A stretch of 64,000 nt of DNA, taken from Nephromyces sp. MM_2019. Lineage: Eukaryota > Apicomplexa > Aconoidasida > Nephromycida. The notes beneath the pieces were generated by a model. It worked only from the letters and a program-made list of their open reading frames with translations, was not told the origin of the DNA and did not search any database. Shown here piece after piece: positions 1 to 12,800 of this stretch. Where the stretch lies: positions 6,956 through 70,955 of the forward strand of contig JADHZB010001682.1 of NCBI GenBank assembly GCA_015657535.1, given 5' to 3'. The position numbers were made by a program, and so were the translations under genes. Numbering within the stretch: position 1 is the stretch's first letter; every line of letters begins with the position of its first letter.

Positions 1-50
<50 letters not shown>

Positions 51-53
51 ACA
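1..53. repeat. AC dinucleotide microsatellite
   Basis: An almost perfect AC run opens the window, with one T interruption near its end. Shorter AC or TG runs recur at about 873-900, 3040-3090 and 9269-9281. Confidence 0.95.
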
Positions 54-3000
54 GGCGATCAAACGGCACAGCTAATAAGTCAAAAGATGCGAATCCTGAA
101 GACCAAAAAAATCTGCAAAAATGAGGAAAAAGGATGACACCTGCCCAGGGTTAAGCAATATGGAATATCTCAGGAAGGGTTTCCTGTCCAACTGTGTGCG
201 AATATGTAAGATGTGTGCTTTATTCTGCAGCTTTGAGCCTGTGTATGCATCCATTGGTGTAGATCTATATGTATTTATGTGTGCTCCTCGCTTGTATCTA
301 TATATGAAAGCAGACTCTTGTGTGTATGTGTTTGTATCTATGTACAAAATCATGCGTGTGTGCACTTGTGTGCTCGCAAGCCTTGGCTATAAAACGCAGC
401 AGCTGCATATATCGTGGAGCAAGCTTAAAAGACGGTTTTGCTTAACAAGCAAATTCCTTCATATGCAAACATGGAAAATACAAAAACGGCAGCAGAATTG
501 AGCAACGAAAAGACAGTTGCTTCAATTATTTATTACTAAAACCTGCAAGAAAATCATACAGAAATCAAGCTTCTTCCCTGCTTAAACAGATACTTTCGTA
601 GGAGAAAAAGCTCAATATGAAGATGAGAATAGCACTGCGGGAAGATGTGTGTGTGTGCCACTTTTTTTCTTCAAGAAAACAGCAAATCTTGCCGAAAAAG
701 AGGGTAGCAGGTACGACTTCTTAGGCAAGAGAGAAATCAAATTGAGAGGCTCCTTGAGGCAGTAAAAACAGTAAACTTATCTTCACTTTAACACAATTTA
801 GTGACTATCACTATATCATCTTCCTTTTATCACACACACATTACTAACTACCACTACATATTATCTTCATTTTAATACACACACACACACACACACACAC
901 GAAAAACTACCACTATAAATCAATCTAAGATGTTAAAATACCATTATCAACGGCAAAAATAACCAGTGAATACCCCAAACTCGAGGAAAGAAAGATGAAA
1001 TACCGGCAACCTCTGGCACACGGTATTAGCCCTAAATTTAATGAAAGCTTAGAAATCAAACGATTAAGCTAAGCATTAAGGCTTTATTTTGGCGAAAAAG
1101 CAAGTTTAATAGAGAGTGCCAGTATGAGGGGATATATATCATCTTCTTCGCTTGTGTGTTACAGCAGGGTTGCTACCCTTGACGTGATACTCTAGTCTCA
1201 CTTTCTGCTGGTGTTGTCTTGAAAGATATCCACCTTAAATAGGATATTTCTGCTTTTCTTGTGTGTAGTTTTAATAGCAAGATATTCCAAACAACTCAAG
1301 TGCGTGTTCGGCTTAATCACCACAAATTTCACTCATAAAAGCTCTTTCAGGTAAAAATTTGAAGAGCAGCAGCTCTTCAAGGTATAACGCTACGTTAAGA
1401 CGCTTTAATAGTGAAAAGCACGCGATTTAAACCAAAAACGTAGGAAGAAGGCAACAAAAAATAAAACCAGCTCAAAGTCCAATTTGTAAATAAAAACTTC
1501 GAGAAAACTCAGCGAATCTTATGCATATATCCACGTCTTCAATCGAATAGCATCTCATTACATTACCAAACAATTTAAAAGTGAGAACAAGGTGGATTCT
1601 CAGTACAAAATATAAAAAAAAAAGCAGCAAATATGCACAAAAAGCAACAAATACCCCCAAATAGACGATTTATTCGCACTGCTTTTCATATTTTTAAGGC
1701 TTCTCACCACTTATCCCTAGCAGCTTCATTTTTTCTTTATCCTTCTTAGCAGCTTTCCAGCAATCGGGCTGCAAGCAAAAAAAAAAAAACTCCAAAACAA
1801 TCCACACACATGCAGCTTCGACTCTAATAAAGACTAGTTATATATATAATCTGCAAAGAGAGAAAAGTTACCTTCACACCAGAGAAGCCACTGGGGAATA
1901 AAAGGCACAAATTAGAAGCTTTAAACTACAATTTTTCTCAAAAAAAAAAAACTCATCTCAGAAGGGAGTAAGTTATATCAAAAGAAAAGCGATCGATTTT
2001 AGGCGAAAAGTAAACCTTGGAGTTGCTTCAATAGTTGAGTCCATACAAATTTCAGGAGAATGAACATCGCTTACTCATAGGGCATTAAGCAGTGCTTATA
2101 AAAGTCCAAAAAAACACATATTCAGCATCACACTTTCAACAAGATGAGTGATTCGCGGTGTAAAACAACCCTTTAAAACCAATAATATAGAAAACTCCGA
2201 AAAACACACACTTTTTCACGAGGTTATAGAGGAGCAAAAGCTAAGAAATACATAAAATCTGAAGCTGAAGCGAAGATGTACGCCGAATACTTCAACTTTC
2301 TTTGCAGTTTTCTAGAACAAACCAGTGAAATTTCCATTTTCTCTTTATATTCATCCAACTGAAGATTTCAACCTAACGGATGAAACACATTTTCTTCATG
2401 CCAAAAAAACTACGTAGTCATACACTTTTTTTATGCTGCAAAAAGCGTAGCTTCTTGATTATATAGGAAGCGAAAAATTGAGGTTCGTCTTCTTTGGAAA
2501 AAGCTGATTTGAAGTACAAGGAGGTTTACTACGCAGTTTCCGAGCAAGATGATGTGAAATAACTTCAGAGACACACTAAATTGCGAAACAAAAGATGGAG
2601 AGTTCGCTGAAATAAAAAAAAGGCAGTCAAAACCTCATAAATGAAACCTTGAATAATTCATTACACAGAGAGAGAACAGTATTTAATAAGCAATAGATTC
2701 TTCAGGTTTTGTAGCACTAAAATAAATCTAGATCTACTCAAAATCAGTCTAAAAAAATCCTTCTAAACCCAAAAAACTTGATGATTTCGTATCAAACTGA
2801 GAAACCTCACAAGCTAAAGCTTCATTTACCCATTTGTTGGGCGTGTTTATGAACCCCAAAATTATTATGGCTGAATTACTTGTGTAAGCCGCTATAAACT
2901 CTGAAAATCTTAATGTGTGGAATGCAAAAATGGATTCAGGAAGAGAGAGTAACGTCTTTAATAGCCTACGCAGAACAAGTGAGTGGAGTGGATTTTGACT

Positions 3001-5097
3001 TAAAAGAAGCCTGAAGAGAATATATCCTCAAGTGCGTGTGTGTGTGCTGGCATCTGCTAGTGTGTGTGTGTGCTACTATCTACTAGTGTGTGCGTGTCTC
3101 ACGTGCCTGTGCCTAGAAAAATCCTCAATTATACCTTAAAGAATATTTCACCGCTTAGAGACACGTAGCTCAGCCTCTCAACTCCATCAAAGAGCAATTT
3201 CCTCCAGATCCCGAGCCTATTTGTAGGAAAAATTCGACATTTTTTACTAATTAAAAACCTTCAGAAAACGCCATAAATCACGGGAAAATGGGTTTTTTCA
3301 ATGCTTCACGCATCTCTTCCGAGACTCACTCATAGAAGCAGCGTCTACTATGAAAAAGCAAACAATTTCCAAGCAAAATCTGTGGTAATAAACACACAAG
3401 AAGTTTCTCAATCAAACTCTAGTCTGTAATGCTTCTTCCAAGGATACTTTGAAAGTCTTGAATGCTTTCGTAAGCTAAAAAAACTACAACGCTCTGGAAA
3501 ATAAGGTGAGAAAGTCTATATACAGAGATTAAAATAACAAAATGCGTCTACACACCCATCGCAGAGGCTAGAAGTCTTGTCAAGCTCCCGGTAAAACCAG
3601 ATTCACTTTTAAAGCTAGTTGTGTATACGAAGACTAGTAAAATATGCCTATAATCTCCCGGCGAGTCTTATTGGGAAAAAATAACACACACTAGGAAATG
3701 GTGAAAGCTTTCAATGAAGTTGCTCGTAAACATAGAGCCTAAAAAAACCGTTTTTGCCATTCATAAGCAGCTCTTTTCCGGAAATTTCACAACGCATGAG
3801 GTGAGTATTGAGTGTATGTAAAGAATAAATGGTGCTGTAACGTGAAGCACTAAACGCTAGATGGAACGAGCAAAGAAAGCACTCCTGCAAACCGCTATAA
3901 AACCTAGTATTCCTTCATGATCATCTCAAAATCTTCAAGTTGAGATTTGAAGGTGCTTAAATCACTCTTCAATTTCTTCTTTGGTGTGTGCTACTCAACT
4001 GACAACTTCTTCTCTTCGTGCTTCACTCAACTAGCAACCTGCGAAGCTACTCTGCCCTCTTTTGATGCCATTATATACTGTTTATTGATTGATTTTGGGT
4101 GCCTTTCTCTACACACTTATATATCAGATTTCTGCGTAAACTTTGTCTTCACGTTTCTCTCGGCAGTAAAAACCCAAAACATCTCTCTTTTCGCTTTGTA
4201 TCGTATTTCCTCAACATTACGATGGTTTTCTTCTTTTGTTTTGAACTCTTGAGGTTGGTTTGTGCGTTTTCTGCTGGCGCACACACACAAAGGACTACAT
4301 TTTTTGCCATGTTAAAACCAGCAAAGATTAATCACCATAGATGTCTCTCTCAGAAAAATCTCTTCTTTAAGATACTTCTTGCTACTCAATGAAAGAGCAG
4401 AAAACAAAAAAAGCAAATCAAAAGGGAAAAAATTCACATCAATTGTAGTAGAAGGCGTTATAATAAACAGCATTATCAGACGAATCAAAGGAATAAATCA
4501 TCTAAAAAGTGATGTTAAAAGCAAATCTCAGCTAATACTCCATAAGAAGTATTGAAAAGCCCGAGAGGGTCCAAAAAAGACGTTATTTTCTGCTGAAAAA
4601 ACATCTGCAACTACTTTGTCAGGTGAATCTTATTTTTGCTGCAGAGCTGCAGACTAATAACGAAAAAGGAGCAAGTTTAATAGAGGCATTTCCTGTCTTT
4701 ATATTTCTTTTTCTCTTAAAATTTAAGGTGCTTTCACTTATTTCTTCAGAAAACCCACATATCTTCATCCTTGTGTTGGTATTTTTTCTCGAGTCTTTTA
4801 CATATATTTTCCCGCAGTACTTCTGGTACTACGAGGGTAAAAAAAGCTGCTTTTTCTGGCATAAAGAGCAGCTTCAAGAGCAAACCTTGAAGAATACTTC
4901 GGTAAATGTCAATAGTAGATAAATAAGGCTGAGAAAAGCTTTTTTTCACAAGGAAATCGCGGTCATTTTTGGAGGATTTGAAAAGGGGGCACAGTAAAAG
5001 CCATGGAAAACACACACACTAAAAGTTTTTCCCTTTTTTTGATGTGAGCTCTCCCCTCCTCAAGGAGGCCAAATGTCGTTCTCGATCAACACAAATG

Positions 5098-5233
5098 CCA
5101 AAAACACACACAGATGGTCCACTACAGCCCAAAAGTATACACAGATTGTCTACTACTGCCGAAAATAAACACAGAAGGTGCACTAATGCCGAAAGCATAC
5201 ACATACGGTCCACCACTGCCAAAAGCATACACA
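5098..5233. repeat. About 30-bp minisatellite, 4-5 degenerate copies
   Basis: Units begin with gccgaaaa-like sequence followed by atacacacag and a gtccacta-like end. The period is close to 30 bases, so unit length preserves a reading frame. Copies differ at several positions, so the array is old. Confidence 0.75.
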
Positions 5234-6530
5234 CCTTCTTCTTGCTTCCTCTTCATGTTTAGCATCCTTCTTCTTTTTCTTTGGGTATTTGTCTTTGCTG
5301 GCATGCTCCAGGTCATCTACTCTTCGCTTCCTCCCAGAAAAATACGCTGCTTTGTCTTTGAAATTCTCCATTTTTGCTCATTTCTTCACGGATCTTTCAT
5401 TTGCGTAATATTAAAGTTATCTGCTTTTTCTTATCTACTCAGTCTTCCTTCATATGCTCAGGAAAGAGAAACACGCACATACATTGTGTCGACACTCCGA
5501 CACACCGGCTACCAACACACTTGATCAAGTAACTACCACGTACCCCAAAGAAGCCAGATTTCACCACAAAAAAAGAGCATTCTTGCAATTTAGTGCAGCA
5601 AAATATTCCGGAAATGCTAAACCTAGCGAACCTTTTCATATGATTATCGCAGAATCATCTATTTTTCACGCAATTTTTTGATTGAAAAAACTGGGCGAAT
5701 GTTAAGCGCGGAATATGCTCTATGAAGCGATTTGAGTGTATAATGGAGTTTTTTCGGAGATTTAGGAGAAGTGCGTGTGTTTTCTGGTGACTTAGGAAAT
5801 AAGTGTGTATTTTTTTTAGTGATTTGCCCGAAATACGCCCTTTTCAGCAGTTTTCCTGCCTCTGCGATTTTCTCGACAATGCGCTCTCTTTGTAGCGATT
5901 TCATCCAATTACAGAAAAAGCCGCTTTTCTTTGCCGTTACTCGCTGTAAGCCGGACATACAAAGTATAAGACTTTGGATATAGGCGATGAAAACGTGTTC
6001 AACTTTGTGCAAATTTATTGTAATTGAGGCATAACTATTCGTGTAAATTCAAGAAAAGACTCCTGTTACGGCCTTCACTCGTAGATTAATCACAAAAAAG
6101 AATAGCATCCATTGCCATTACAGCTAAATTCAAAGTCCTTCTTTCCATTATATGCCCCCCAAGAATTTGAATGAGCAGCTTCCTCTCTTTTATCCAGCTT
6201 TTTTTTATATTAAGCCCTATAAGCTTCACCCTTCTACAGGCAAAGAAAACCTCCCTACTCATACACACAATGAGTAGCATTACAAAGAGTGTGCGTGTTT
6301 GTAAAGCTCCCTTTATTTTCCTGTTTTCCAATTTCTTCACCTTGGAATACCGGTTATTCATGTTTTCTCCGTCTGTTACAGCAGCTAAATACTGCAGGTA
6401 GCAGTAAGCTGATCCTAGACCCGTAAGAGTACGTTTATGCTCCAATGCACGCCACAGCATTTTTTAGTGCAGAAATCGTCATTATCAAAATACTCGCATT
6501 ATCATCCATCACAATAAACCATGGAGCCTC

Positions 6531-6702
6531 CCTAGAGGTAGATCTGCAGCTTATCTAGAGCTAGAGGTAGATCTGCAGTTTCTCTAGTGCTAGAGGTAGA
6601 GCTACTACTTCTTCAGGGTTAGAGGTAGAGCTGGAGCCTCTCTAGGGGTAGGTCTGCAGTTTCTCTATAGCTAGAGGTAGATCTACAGCTTCTACAGGAG
6701 TA
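6531..6702. repeat. About 30-36-bp minisatellite, about 5 copies
   Basis: The core agaggtagatctgcag is followed by tttctctag-like sequence and recurs about five times with substitutions. No coding frame is maintained. Confidence 0.75.
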
Positions 6703-7474
6703 CTCCTTCTGCAAACCATAAAACATCTACAGTAAATCAACTGCTTCACTCCAAGATACAGTTAATAGACATTCTGTGACAACTCCATGTGTATGACATG
6801 CTGGTTACTACCTTTGATCGAACACTCGCTTCACACTGAAAAGACCATTAGATTATTAATCTTTTATTTTTTTTAATTCACTAGTCTACAGCATATTTTT
6901 GCTAAATTTGCTGCTAATTTTTTGGAGTTAGATTTCCACCAAAAACGCCTTAAACAGTAGGCATTATCAAGACTAGGCAGAATCCCTTCTATATATGAAG
7001 ATTCTTTATTATGTTGAGAAGCCAAATGATTCTAAAGGAAAATCCAATTATTTTATTGTACTCTAGTTTGTGAGTCAGTTCAAAAATCGATATCTAGGCT
7101 TAGGAAGGATACCTTTAGTGAATAGAACATATGTAGTGTTTTCTTAGGAGGAAGCTAGGAAGGAGACTTTTGCCTAACATTCAGATATGTATATATATAA
7201 TGAGAAAAAATCCAATAAAAAGCCTAGAAAATTTATATCTACAAAAGGAATGCTAAAGTATGCAAATCTACAGCATTGGGAGCAAAAGCTGTCAAATAGC
7301 AATCTTCCTTTTCCGCTGTTTTTTAGGCTTATAGTCGCTAGCAATTGGAATGATAAAGAGAGATTACTTCGCAGTTTAGCTTGTATGACGAAATCCTTTC
7401 AGCAAGGCTTGCCTTTGGCGAGTAGTGTGAGAGAGCGAGTGAGTTTGGGTGGGTTAGTGCACTAGGAGGGGGAG

Positions 7475-7695
7475 CTTGTGTGTGAACACAATAAGAACCT
7501 GATTGTATGTGTTAGCACAATAAGAGAGTGATTCTGTTTGTGAACACAATAAGTGAGTGGTTCTGTGCGTCAACGTAATTAGAGCCTGGCTGTGTGCATG
7601 AACACAATAATAGCCTGATTCTCCATGCTAATACAATAAGAGCCTGATTCTCCATGCTAATACAATAAGAGCCTGCTATCATGAATTAACACAAT
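7475..7695. repeat. About 36-bp minisatellite, about 6 copies
   Basis: Units share a core of acacaataagagcctgatt with variable flanks. Two adjacent copies near 7620-7675 are almost identical and the outer copies are more diverged. Confidence 0.75.
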
Positions 7696-8225
7696 GCTAG
7701 AGAGCACAATTAGCAATCTCAACAACTATCAACACACACACAACACTGTTTACACTAGCATAATAACTCCAATTTTGCCTAGCATCCAGTTAAATTCCTA
7801 CCCTCCCAGGGTAATCGCTAGTGCAACCACGCAATAAGGCAATTCCAGCGTGCTTGCCTATATTAATCCTCCCAGAAGGTGCTTTTTTGACTGCGGAGTT
7901 TCCCAATTTTCTCATTTTGTTAGCAAACTCTCTCACACACCTAGTTCCTGCCATCTTCTAGAACTCGGTGCTTCATTGACGATACTTGTTAAAAAAGGGC
8001 TTTCTTTCCCCTTCATTATCAATGCGATTTTCAGTGAAACAGAGAGTTCTCTTCTTATTCTCTTCTTGAAGCTTTTTCCCCAGCAAGCCTGTAAATTTGA
8101 GAGCATTAGACTCTCCGCCATGATTGGATGTGAAGTTAAAAAACTGTTGCCAGGAAGGCTTTTGGTGTGCTCCTAGTTGTTTTCAATCGCTACAATAAGT
8201 CTTTTTGAAGAGGGTTAGTAGAAAT

Positions 8226-8395
8226 AATAGAAGCTAGAGTAAGAGGGTGGAGAAGGAGAAATGTCATGAAGTTTTGAGGCTGTGAAGCTAAACTAAGAGA
8301 GTAAACGGGAAACATTATAAAGTTGTGAAGCTGAACTAGGAGAGTAGTGAAGAAAACGGATGTAGATTGTGAAGCTAAACTAACAAAAAGAAGCT
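8226..8395. repeat. Degenerate repeat with gtgaagctaaacta core
   Basis: Three to four copies of a gtgaagctaaactaag-like core are spaced roughly 45-60 bases apart. No gene is visible around it. Confidence 0.5.
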
Positions 8396-9877
8396 ATCCA
8401 ACTTCAAGCTTTGGGATCTAAAGCTCTTACACTAAGCAACTAAATGTATCCTTTTAAAAACTCTCTCATAGAAACCATCAAAAGCAAGGAAAAGGGTGAA
8501 AAACAGCCTTGAAGGGCCAAGTTGGATCATAATCTCCAAATTTTAGTGACGAAGTTAGTGTGTGTGTATTTTAGCAGGCCTTGCGGAAGCTTTGGATGTC
8601 TATGCTTTCGTTGCTAGCTATAAGAATGTTTTTCCCCGCAAAAAGATGCAGAAGCTTGCGAAAAAGCAGGTATTTTTTGTTGATAAATAGAAAAATATGT
8701 AAATTGGATGAAAATAGTAGGATCAAGTTATTTTTGCAAGGTGATTCTGTGTGTGTTTGTCTGAAAAAGGCGAAACAAGAACTATCTTTAAGCTGCTACG
8801 CTTCATCTCTCAATCTATACAGGCTGAGCTTGAGCTACTACGTGTGAAGTAGCGGGGATTAACATGTGACAGACTTGGCTGGAACTGATGAATTGCTAAG
8901 AAGAGGGAAATGCTGTTTGGATAAAAAGTGTTTCATTAGAGAGAATTTCAAGCAACAGAGAGAAGAGAGTTGCAATTATATTGTCTTTAGATGCTAGCCC
9001 GAAAAATACTTGGTAAATAGTGGAATTTGAAGATCTTTTCAAGATTTGCCTAGTATCTTGATATTAAGCATGCCTTATATGTGTGTTGTGATGATGAGAG
9101 AGTTGTTTCTTCTTCTAACTGTGTTTTGGAGGAAGTTTGTGTGTGCACAATCTGTTTTTTTTCATCTTTTTCGTATCTCATGGTAATTCATTGCTCCTAT
9201 GCCAAGGTTTTTCTCATCATTATTATTTTTTTTGATTTCCAACTTCGTTTTATATATGATATCCCAGTGTGTGTGTGTGTATGTGGCTATATAATCCTCC
9301 CTGAAATAAAGACTTTCACAGTTGCATTGGCAAAAATTAGGCTTTTATACTGCTCTGATCTTTGCTGAATGATCTTAATAGATAGAATTAGATAATTAGC
9401 ATTAAATGTGTGTGTAGATAGTATTAGGTAGATATTTATAGCGATATCACTGGGAAGAAGATTGAGATTTGCATATATATTCAGATAGAGGATTATATCT
9501 TTGCCTACTAATATGTGTTTGTGTGTGGTGAAGGAGTTTGTGTTTTAGCCTATATTTGTGATGGAGAGTCGTGTTTTTGCCGAATTTTTTTATTTTAGAA
9601 TAATTTTAGCCTAAAGCTTGTGCTGTTCTGCATAAATATCAATGCTTTCACCACATTTTTTAAACATATAATATGCTGTTTATTTCCCTCTTTGTATGAT
9701 TCGAGTGGGGATGCTTATTGGTTTTATCTACTGGAAGATATTTTGAGCATATTTTTCATTTTTCTCAAAGAAGTTGACGTTCTTTCTTACTTTTTCTTGC
9801 CCAAGTTATTCAATTTTTCTGCTTTCTCATCTCACGACCTCAGCTTCTTTTCCAAGCTACCCCGGCTTACTTCAGCA

Positions 9878-12800
9878 ATGTTTTGCAATCAGCCCTCTGC
9901 ATCACATGTTTACGCATGGCGCTTTCATGCCCCTCATCTTCAACGCATAAGGGGGGGTATGAGGAATTCTCAAGTAAGATTTTTTTGGTTTTCTTATAAT
10001 TCCGTTATTTTGTTGATGTGGGAACAGGGTGCCAGTTTTTGCCAACTTTCCTCTGTGTTTTACCTTTTAATTTACCACTTTTCTGTTTTTGAAAAAAGTG
10101 TGGAGTTGATGTTAAGAATTACTCTTTTTTGTGTGTGAAAAAAGCGTAGAAGTTATGCTAAGAATTGGTAAAAAGCAGTAAATTTAGATCAAAAGTAGAT
10201 GAAAAAACCTCAATTTTTTTTCATTGTTTAGATGGCTTGCTTGGTTTATAAATTGAAGAAAAAGATTTCAAATTAGTGGCATGTTTTTCCTTCCTTTAGC
10301 CTCTTTTTATTTGCGTAAAATAATTATCATTATTGTGTGTGTTGTCTGGCTTTATGCGAGATATTTCTGTTCTAGGAGTGATAGCTTATATATGTGAATT
10401 CACTCTTTTCGGTGCTTCCAAAGTGTAGATAAAATTTTGATTTTTTTTCTTTTACTTTCTTTGTGTGTTGCACTCACTTGTATTGTGGTTGATAGAGAAT
10501 CTCTAAATGTATCAAAGGTGAGTGCGTTTACAGTGTCTGTATGTTTGCGTGTTATTACAGTCTTGTCGATTAAGTCTTGTGACGGTAGCTTTGAGGAGGA
10601 TTCTCTTGAATATTTCGCGATTAGCACCTTCCAAAAATGTGGTATCATATATATTAATGGGCTTCCTTGCTTCTGTAGCTAGAGCTCTTCTAGGCAGGTA
10701 ATCATCACATGCACCACATACCTTCAAAGACTCTATCAAAGAAATCCACACACACACACTATATATATCCCAGACCGCCATCAAGCGAATGCACACACCC
10801 ATCACATAGCTTTAAAAAGATCATCAAATAAACTCACGCAGACGCACACACACACAATGCCTATATTAGAAGGAAGCCTTCGCGAGTTTTTTGCCTTTTA
10901 CACTTTTGTTTCTATTCAATTTCCTCATACTCTTGACTTTATATTTTCTACACACACTCCTCCCGTTGAATCTTTATCTCTCTGCTTCCTTCTGAAATTT
11001 CCTTCCATTTCACGCTTTTTTTTCAAAAATCTCCCTTTTTTAAAGGTTCCCTGCAAAAACGCCACTAAATAAGCAGTATTTTTATTAAAATACCTCAAAC
11101 ACGCACACACGAAGCACTCCACACTCACGCACTGCCTTATGCTGCCATCTTAAGCTTCTACAGCTCGCGAGAAAGCCCCTGCTCCCGGGAGAAACTTCTT
11201 CAAAATTTTCGCGTCATCTCTTTGATAAAGGAAATTCCCTCACTTCCGAGGCTTCCAACCGATTAAACCCTCAATACAGAGCTCTTTTCGCCAGTCCTCA
11301 CATCATCAGAGAGATATTTTATGAAGAATTCCACCCCCCTATTTATGGGGAAGGGTCGAAGAACCCCCTCCGAGTAATACCGAAGAATTCCTTCAGCCGT
11401 AATCGTGTGCTATCGAATAAGCGATGCTTTGGTGATTCGCTCGATTCTTCATCTTTGTCTTCAAGAGTTGCTGATTGCAAGCTCTTCCATTCTCTTGCAG
11501 ATTCCCCACTTTTGAAGAAAGTGTGTGTTGTGGATTGCAAGCTTCCAGAGATTGATAAGCTCCAGCCATTTTTGTGTGCTAATCAAAAGAGGAAACTCTC
11601 TGATTCTATAAAATACAGTATGATGCAACGAAGAAGCACCTCTTTGCTTCCTTTTGCGCATAATGGGAAAAGTTCTCTTCCTGTATCTCACTCCTTAGCA
11701 CACACTAGCTTTTTCAGAGTTGATTTATGCCACAAACCTCTTTCTGGGAAGTTGAAATCCTTATTCATAGGCTTTGAAGATTCTGCCTCTTCTTTTTTTT
11801 TGGGTGAAAAATCCGGATATTCTCTTTGTGGTCGCGCGTCCTATGCACCCCATGCCTCGTCTCTGGGGCTAATACTACCTTCATCTCCTTTTTCTTTCTT
11901 TTCTCGTCGTTCTGCTTCTTCTTTTTTTTCTGGCTCTTCTTCATCGTTTTCAACCTCTTCTTCTTCCTCTAGCCCCCTGCCTCCCGCCCCCAAACCCAAA
12001 GCCTCCGTGTTGGGCTGGTTATTTCAGTATCTATGGCCAGCTGATGTGGGTTTTAGATTTAGGGTGGTTGGTAGTATGGCCTGCTTGATATCTTCAAAAA
12101 TAGCTACTATACAAGCTCCTATTCTCTTAGGCTTGCTAGTAGATCATTGCATGACTGATCTGGTTACCCTCTCTGGTGGGGCTGCAGCTATAAGCGGTGG
12201 AGCTCTGTTAATGGGGCCGCTAGGCTTGATACTTGCTTACTCCCTAACAAGAATATGCGCTTCTGGTATGCCTGTGTGTGTTTTTTTATGCTTACTTTTG
12301 CGATTGAGAGAGATTAGAATGTATTCCAACGAGTAGAACTTGATGATATATTCGAGAGGAAAGAGTTTTTTTTTGCTAGTAGATTTTCTGCTTTTTTCCA
12401 GGTTTCTGTGTGCAGCGCTTTTGGTTGATTTGGCGGTTTTGTGTGTGCATTTTAGTATTTAGTAGCTGGTTGTTTCATGAAGGGTTTTTCCACTTTTTTT
12501 GCGGTTTCTAGTCACAGGAAGCGAAGCATTTTCTTTTTTTTTATTTAGCTGACGTCTTCAACGTATGGTATTTTGACAGTAGGCAACAGAAAAGTTCTAG
12601 GTTGCTAGTGTGTTGGTGGCTGTGAGTCTAACAATCAGCAATACTTTATATTTTAATTGGAATATACCTACTTCCTCATCTTTGTCATCTTCGCAAATTT
12701 GTATTTTTTCCAATTTTTTCCCTTTTTGCAAGCTTAAATTGCAATTTCTCGCTCTCTATGTTTGAAACGCCTCAAATTTCGCAAAAACTTCTACTCTTCC

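Larger units (their letters stand above)
54..9877. other. Repeat-rich stretch with no supportable gene
   Basis: This stretch is strongly AT-rich, with dense stop codons in all frames, many homopolymer A or T runs, short TG/AC tracts and four degenerate minisatellites listed separately. Open frames here (for example minus strand 5659-6012 and 6086-6460) lack homology, convincing splice partners or compositional contrast. It may be intergenic, or long introns of a gene whose exons I could not see. Confidence 0.5.

Noticed and set aside
5659..6460. Minus-strand open frames of 117 and 124 codons
   Set aside because: The first (5659-6012) starts at a non-ATG codon. Neither has splice partners or a recognisable domain, and such lengths are expected by chance in this repeat-rich region.
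9620..10138. 172-codon open frame as one protein
   Set aside because: Begins at a non-ATG codon and most of it is poly-pyrimidine-derived Phe/Leu sequence; only the 9878-9956 part looks coding.
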